Of a stretch of DNA of 64,000 nucleotides, positions 59,338 to 64,000 are shown in pieces. The translations under genes and the position numbers were made by a program. The notes under the pieces are model-generated. The model did no database searches, was not told the origin of the DNA, and was given only the letters and a program-made list of their open reading frames with translations. This DNA comes from Silene conica. Its lineage: Eukaryota > Streptophyta > Magnoliopsida > Caryophyllales > Caryophyllaceae. Position 1 is the first letter of the stretch, and every line of letters starts with the position of its first letter. The stretch lies in NCBI GenBank assembly GCA_029255685.2, contig CM055317.2, forward strand, positions 70,049,460-70,113,459. Direction: 5' to 3'.

Positions 59338-59662
59338 ATTGGTAGTTTTGAGATAAGACTTTAGCAAGTCTTAAGTCAAGATCCATCCAAAAGTCCAAAA
59401 CTACCAATAATCTACTAAAATCTTATCCTCACCTTCTATTGAAATTATCCAATGAGTGGTTGCCACGTGTCATTTCTTTTTGTAAAAAAAAATCAATGTG
59501 AAAAAAGTAAAGTCTGAGATGGGTGTGACGGATAATGTATAAAGTATGAAGTGGGTCTGAGGTGAGTCTGAACAATAAATAAATAATACGGAGTAAAAGC
59601 TAGTGGAAAGCTGATGTGGCAGAGTCTTAAGACTTTAGTCGATCTAACCAATAATGTTACCC
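59338..59662. mobile_element. Tourist-like MITE, 325 bp
   Basis: It begins GGGTAAGATTATTGGT, ends ACCAATAATGTTACCC and is flanked by TAA. A truncated relative starts at 63167 (GGGTAAGATTATTGATA). Confidence 0.75.
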
Positions 59663-60890
59663 TAATTTGGGTCTTTTGGGATTGGTTAGTTATCACTGAG
59701 TTATTTACCTCTATTAAGGACGTAACTCCGGGTTTAACATCAGCCGGGTTTGATTGAGTTAATTTGGGGTTGGGTTAGTTATCAGTGTGTTATTTACCCC
59801 TATTAAGGATATAACTGAGTTGACAAGAGATGTGGGTTTGAGAACCAATCTACTATACGTCGTCGACAATACTAATTATCGTCGATACTTTTTAATGAAA
59901 TTCCTAAACTACCTCTCCTATTTTCTTCTTTGATTTTTATTTTTTTTGTTTTGTTTTTATTTTGATAGATTAGAAACGAAATTAATAAAGATGTCTTAAT
60001 TTTTGACGAAATTAGGATTGAATCGTAGTTTAAATGTCGGAATTTTATTACTGTAATTTATTTTAGTTATGTTTTTACCTGGATTTGTTTTGCGTTCTTG
60101 TAAAAAACGAAAAAAAAAAAAAAATTGGGACGAAAATATTTTCCGTCTGGACCTAGGTTCAGACGAAATTTTTTTCGTCTGGGCCTAGGCTGGGACGAAA
60201 AAAAAAACGTATATTTTCATCCCAATTTTTTTTTTTCGTTTCGTCTTGCTTTGTTTCCGTAAAAACAAATAATTTTTATTTTAAAATGTTTAATTATTTT
60301 CAATTAATAATTGATTTATTTGTATTTTTAAAATTATTTTGTTTTCGTTAAAAAATTGTCGTTGTTCGAATCGCTCGTTGTATTTAAATTTTTGTGCGAA
60401 AACGGACAAATTTTTTTAATGAATTTTAGTCTGAAATTGCTAATTGTCAAAAGGGTTAAAGGGGCCAAAATTGGTAGTTCATGTAAAATTGTCAACGATA
60501 ATTAGTATAACAAACACCCTTTGAGAATCGCCTTATAACTTTTTTGTTCACTTAAAACCAAATAAAATTGACCCAAAACGAATGGGTTAAGTTAACACAT
60601 GAAAATAACAAAAAACTGTGACCTCAACTCAAGTCCAATAAAATGACCAAGTTAATGGTGAAATTATCAGCAATTTTTTTTAGAGTTTTTCAAACTTTTT
60701 ATTACCCAGACCGCCAGACTGGCTTCAAGCTCACATTAGACCTTGTATATTATCCATCGAAGCCACCTTAAATTCTATTTTTTCACTACATTTTTTAGAA
60801 AAAAAGAATGACACCTGAATCCTCAATATAAGTCGGGATCACGATGATCTTATTCCAATACAACATTTGCATAATACAAAATGGGGGTAA
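59663..60890. other. Spacer between units 1 and 2, with a TIR element and a palindrome
   Basis: A ~92-bp direct duplication (about 59690 and 59782, sharing GTTATTTACC and CTATTAAGGA) comes first. Then an imperfect TIR element, about 59856-60520, has ACTAATTATCGT(C/T)GA in inverted orientation at both ends. Its centre is the palindrome at 60108-60238. No gene. Confidence 0.45.
60108..60238. repeat. Imperfect palindrome with GGGACGAAAA / TTTTCATCCC arms
   Basis: Outer arms are an A-run plus TTGGGACGAAAATAT, with the inverse ending ATCCCAATTTTTTT. Inside is a direct/inverted set of CGTCTGG(A/G)CCTAGG words. Confidence 0.7.
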
Positions 60891-60964
60891 AAATTAAAGG
60901 CTCAGATTTGCAGTTAATCAAAAAACAAATTTGTTGGGACCAAATCAAATGCGTAGGAATGGAT

Positions 60965-61410
60965 GAATTGAGCATGGCGGCAAAGCAAACCAATGATAGA
61001 TTAAATCTCATTTATGAGACGTAACTATCGGTTTACTTCGCCAAGCCTGACATAAAACTAACCAAACCTACACAAAAGAAATAGTAACCCAAAACAAAAA
61101 TGAAGTTGATTATATTATAAGAGGTAGATCATCATCGCCTCTTGTCTTGTTTATTTCCATGATTCGAAACAGAGTTAAGCGCAGATACAGAGACAGGTAG
61201 AGACAGAATAAGCACAGCAAATGCGGTGTTTAATTGTATATTAATGATGATAATGATGAAGCTAAGAGCCGTTTAATTACGAAAGTGATCATAGGCAATG
61301 GAGAGGGGCAAACGGCTCTTACTAAACTCCCAACTCTCTCCATGCCTCAGACTTAAACTTGTGATGATCAACAACCCTAATTTCTGCAATTTGGGGAAAT
61401 TTATAGGGCG
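60965..61410 (-). ncRNA. Candidate hairpin-RNA gene, unit 2
   Basis: It has the same layout as unit 1: TATAAATTTCCCC (61405 leftward), telo-box TTAGGGTTG, and hairpin B (61349-61290) with arms AGGCATGGAGAGAGTTGGGA and CCCCTCTCCATTGCCTATG. The outer stem is GAGCCGTTT / AAACGGCTC, fully paired although its second base pair differs from unit 3. Hairpin A (61052-60971) has arms GCTTGGCGAAGTAAACC and GGTTTGCTTTGCCGCCATGC, with a different loop containing its own small hairpin. Confidence 0.4.
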
Positions 61411-61429
61411 ATGATATTGGGTTTTTGGT

Positions 61430-62107
61430 TGTGTTTCATCTCATTTGGGCTGGTTGAGAAAGTATACCAGGGTTTAATTGTTTTAATTGGGCTGGGTTAG
61501 TGTTGGAGCCGAGATCGGGTGCTAAAGGTCGTCCTGTCCGTTGAATCTGGCTCACTTAACAAAGCAACTAAACCGGTGTGGACTTGAAATTTTCAAAAAT
61601 TTACGAAGATCCGTCTCACATTTAGAGTTAACTTGAGTGTCAAAACCTTTGATTTCTGTCCTGAACGGACATGAGGACCTTTAACAATCACAATCCTGCT
61701 ATAGTCCCGAATTAGTTCTTGATTAAAACTATCGAGTCTCGACACACTAAACAAAGCTACGCCATGAATATAAAGTTCGGTCACTCTTTCCTAAACTGAT
61801 TTACCATCTTGATCTCTAAAACTCGATCAAACATTTTGAACATCGTATCAAAGAGACCTCGTGATAAAGTTGTTGTACGATAGCGTAAGAATTATCGCCT
61901 ACCCAATACATCCTAAAAATTCTGGATTCGCTCATCTTCATGTTAGAAAGATATGTTCAACTTCAGAACTTCATACGAAATACTAACGAATATCATCTTA
62001 ATGAATTCTTTACAATCTCTCTCATTTAACCAAGTTACTAACCTTCAATATGAAGGTGAATTGATTTCATTCTCATAATTTGTTACACAAATTCAAACAA
62101 ATGTGCC
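61430..62107. other. Spacer between units 2 and 3
   Basis: No gene and no recognised repeat. A Site-II-like TTTGGGCTGG (61445) lies on the promoter side of unit 2. Confidence 0.35.
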
Positions 62108-62280
62108 AGTCATTTAAGGGCCCGATACATGAAAGTATAACCAAAATCAGGCGAGTGATACTGGAAAACATTAACTTTTTGCAAGGCTCCGTTTACAGGA
62201 AAAATTGTCTGGATTGAAGAGAGTAATAATCCAGAGTCCAGACAAGAAGCTACCTTGCTACTGCGAATCCGTCTCACATT
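62108..62280. repeat. Conserved block C, unit 3
   Basis: This is the counterpart of 58430-58580. The inner stem TTGTCTGGATT / CCAGACAAG is still pairable, with a small insertion in one arm (CCAGAGTCCAGAC). The outer GCAAGG / CCTTGC is retained. Confidence 0.5.
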
Positions 62281-62614
62281 AATATCACTAAAATAAGGTC
62301 TCAAGTTAAAATGAGGGACGGTCTCATGATAATGTTTTTCCTATAACACATTGGTTTGAAACAAACGGGTTTATTATAAACATTAGGCTCAGATCTGTAT
62401 TTAATCAAACAACAAATTTATTCGGACCAAATCAAATTTGTAGGAAAGGATGAATTGAGCATGGCGGCAAAGCAAACGAGCTTCAGACATCTCACAACCG
62501 GTTTACTTGCCGAGCCGATAACACAAAACAAACCAAACCTACACAGAAGAAATAGCAACCCAGAATAAAAATGTAGTTGATTATATTTAAGAGAAAAATC
62601 ATCATAGCCCGATT

Positions 62615-62615
62615 A

Positions 62616-62657
<42 letters not shown>
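62615..62657. repeat. (TTA)n microsatellite
   Basis: About 14 triplets in unit 3. A shorter (TTA)n lies at the corresponding place in unit 1 (58896-58913). Confidence 0.9.
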
Positions 62658-62658
<1 letters not shown>

Positions 62659-62696
62659 GACTACTCGTACTACTGTAGTACTGTTACTCCCTTTGC

Positions 62697-62736
62697 CTCT
62701 ATCATTTGTTTATACAAATAATCGGGACCGAGGGAG
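62697..62736. mobile_element. 40-bp Stowaway remnant (ends only)
   Basis: CTCCCTTTGCCTCTATCATT is joined almost directly to CGGGACCGAGGGAG, with TA on both sides. It is probably an internally deleted MITE. Confidence 0.55.
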
Positions 62737-63166
62737 TATAGTTGATTGTTCTAAATTGATTCCCGAGATAAAATTGTGGTTGGGTTTGGGTTTTGGTTGG
62801 AGTTGAGGATGGTAAGGGCCGTTTGATTGTGAAAGTGATCATTGGCAATGAAGAGGGGCAAACGGCCCTTTGAAACTCCCACCTCTCTCCATGCCTCAAA
62901 CTTTAACCATTATGATGATGAACCCTAATTTTTCCAATTTGGGGGGAATTTATAGTGTAGTGATGTTTTGGGAGTTTGGTTTCGTATGGGCTTTCTGCTG
63001 TTAAGATTGATGAGTTTATTATGGGTTGAACTCGGTTGGGGTTTCATTTCGATCCATCATTTGCATTTCAACTATTTTCGGTTTGCATTTCGCCTCCATC
63101 ATTTGCATTTCAACTATTTTCGGTTTTTCAGTCTACCGTCTCCGATATCGGAGTTAATTCGGTTAG

Positions 63167-63726
63167 GGTAAGATTATTGATAATTTTGAAACAAAACTCA
63201 CTCAAAACTACAAATAATCTACAAACTTAAGACTCAACTTGAGATCGGGTGAGTCTTAACCCCACTTTCCAATAAAATTTATTCAAGGCGGTTATCATTT
63301 CTTTTTGTAAAACAGAATAAGGTAAAAAAAGTTAAGTATGAAGTAAATCTAACGAATAATGTATAAAATCTGAGTTAGGCTTAGAGGAGTCTGGACAATC
63401 AATCAACCTGTTTAACTATATATGTCAATTCTTTCGAGGTGATTTCAACATATGTTGATACTACCCAAGTACCCAAAGTTTGGTTCAACTTGATGTACTA
63501 ACTCGGATAGTTAGGAAAATCTAAGATCATACCGACAACAAACCTAATAGTGTTCTATTGGTCAATTAAAGTCACCTAACTTATATAGTTAGAAAAGTCG
63601 AGATCATATCAATAGGAAAACTAAGAGTGTTCTATTTGTCAACTAAAGTCACTCTAGTAACCAAAGTGAGAGTTGGTTTACAATTCTATAAACTAAGGTT
63701 AACCATGGTTTAGGGAAGTAGGAAGT
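63167..63726. other. Repeat debris right of unit 3
   Basis: A truncated relative of the 59338 MITE starts at 63167. An ~88-bp direct duplication follows (about 63510-63575 and 63592-63655, sharing GTGTTCTATT and CAACTAAAGTCAC-like words). No gene. Confidence 0.45.
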
Positions 63727-64000
63727 TAGGTAGCATGGACACTTCTCTTATTTAGCCGTTTTGTGTCCAACACCGTATCCGGCACTCGGACATCCAACAC
63801 TCGTTTGACACATAACTTTCGGTTTGGCGAGGGTTATTTACGGTTTTGTGAATGACGGTTATTGAGTGAGACAAAATTGGCTAGTGTTATTTAATATTTA
63901 TGGATCAATCTAGGATATGGATCGGATATTACACGGATATCGTATCGCGATACCCGGTCCGATATTTGATATCAAATCGATACGATAACTTTCGGATATC
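63727..64000. mobile_element. Partial copies of two elements at the right window edge
   Basis: From 63727, TAGGTAGCATGGACACTTC matches the left part of the element at 24853. From about 63809, GGTTATTTACGGTTTTGTGA to the edge matches 35485-35600 of the hAT element (GGATCGGATATTA, TCCGATATTTGATATC). It is cut by the window end. Confidence 0.6.

Larger units (their letters stand above)
62450..62960 (-). ncRNA. Candidate hairpin-RNA gene, unit 3
   Basis: TATAAATTCCCCCC (62954 leftward) is followed by telo-box TTAGGGTTC. Hairpin B (62898-62840) has arms GAGGCATGGAGAGAGGTGGG and CCCCTCTTCATTGCCAATG; the single change makes a G-U wobble on the minus strand rather than breaking the stem. The outer stem GGGCCGTTTG / CAAACGGCCC is perfect. 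Hairpin A (62519-62458) has arms CGGCTCGGCAAGTAAACC and CGTTTGCTTTGCCGCCATGC with a shortened loop. A (TTA)n run and a tiny Stowaway remnant lie between A and B. Confidence 0.4.

Noticed and set aside
1..64000. CRISPR array, operons, riboswitches, integrated virus
   Set aside because: The DNA is plant nuclear. The regular repeats seen are tandem duplications without spacers, and no viral coding motif was recognised.

Overview
This is plant nuclear DNA from a eudicot. The genes have introns with GT..AG borders, spacers are AT-rich, and the transposons are plant-type (Stowaway and Tourist MITEs, Helitrons, CACTA, MULE, hAT, RTE-type LINE). The many scattered TACGGAGTA-like MITE ends would fit Caryophyllales, but that is a weak taxonomic guess.

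Genes, left to right. (1) A plastid fibrillin/PAP gene of the FBN8 type (+, 534-2953, 8 coding exons). (2) tRNA-Leu(UAG) (+, 3463-3542). (3) An S-like RNase T2 of the RNS2 type (-, 8395-4910), which includes a 4-nt micro-exon. (4) Mediator subunit MED19 (+, coding 20170-22218) behind a leader of about 4 kb. (5) Two orphan exons on the minus strand (24335-24072). (6) A FRIGIDA-like protein closest to FRL3 (+, 39360-41917), with a LINE in its leader intron. (7) A small four-helix membrane protein, possibly MEE60-like (+, 43431-44465), followed by a degenerate tandem array that includes its own 3' end. (8) DEAD-box helicase RH42/Prp5-type (+, 48100-51432, intronless coding region). (9) A four-EF-hand calmodulin-like protein (-, 53104-52652), convergent with RH42. 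The genes are unrelated housekeeping or regulatory loci and do not form a pathway.

Mobile DNA fills the rest. At 10.2-14.1 kb and 25.7-31.9 kb lie two copies of one Helitron. The second copy sits inside a MULE-like element (25.26-32.10 kb) and is itself split by a 2.5 kb CACTA element (26.56-29.07 kb) that carries a captured gene start. Three more Helitron-type elements (14.2, 34.6 and 53.8 kb), a 640 bp hAT element, Stowaway and Tourist MITEs, and a 190-200 bp MULE-type MITE family are present.

The most interesting locus is 58.4-63.0 kb. Three tandem paralogous non-coding units lie there, each with a minus-strand TATA box, a telo-box, and two conserved inverted-repeat hairpins with diverged loops. 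They look like a small cluster of hairpin RNA genes, perhaps microRNA-like. No CRISPR array, prokaryotic feature or viral gene was seen. Spliced gene models are by-eye reconstructions from splice sites and family knowledge.
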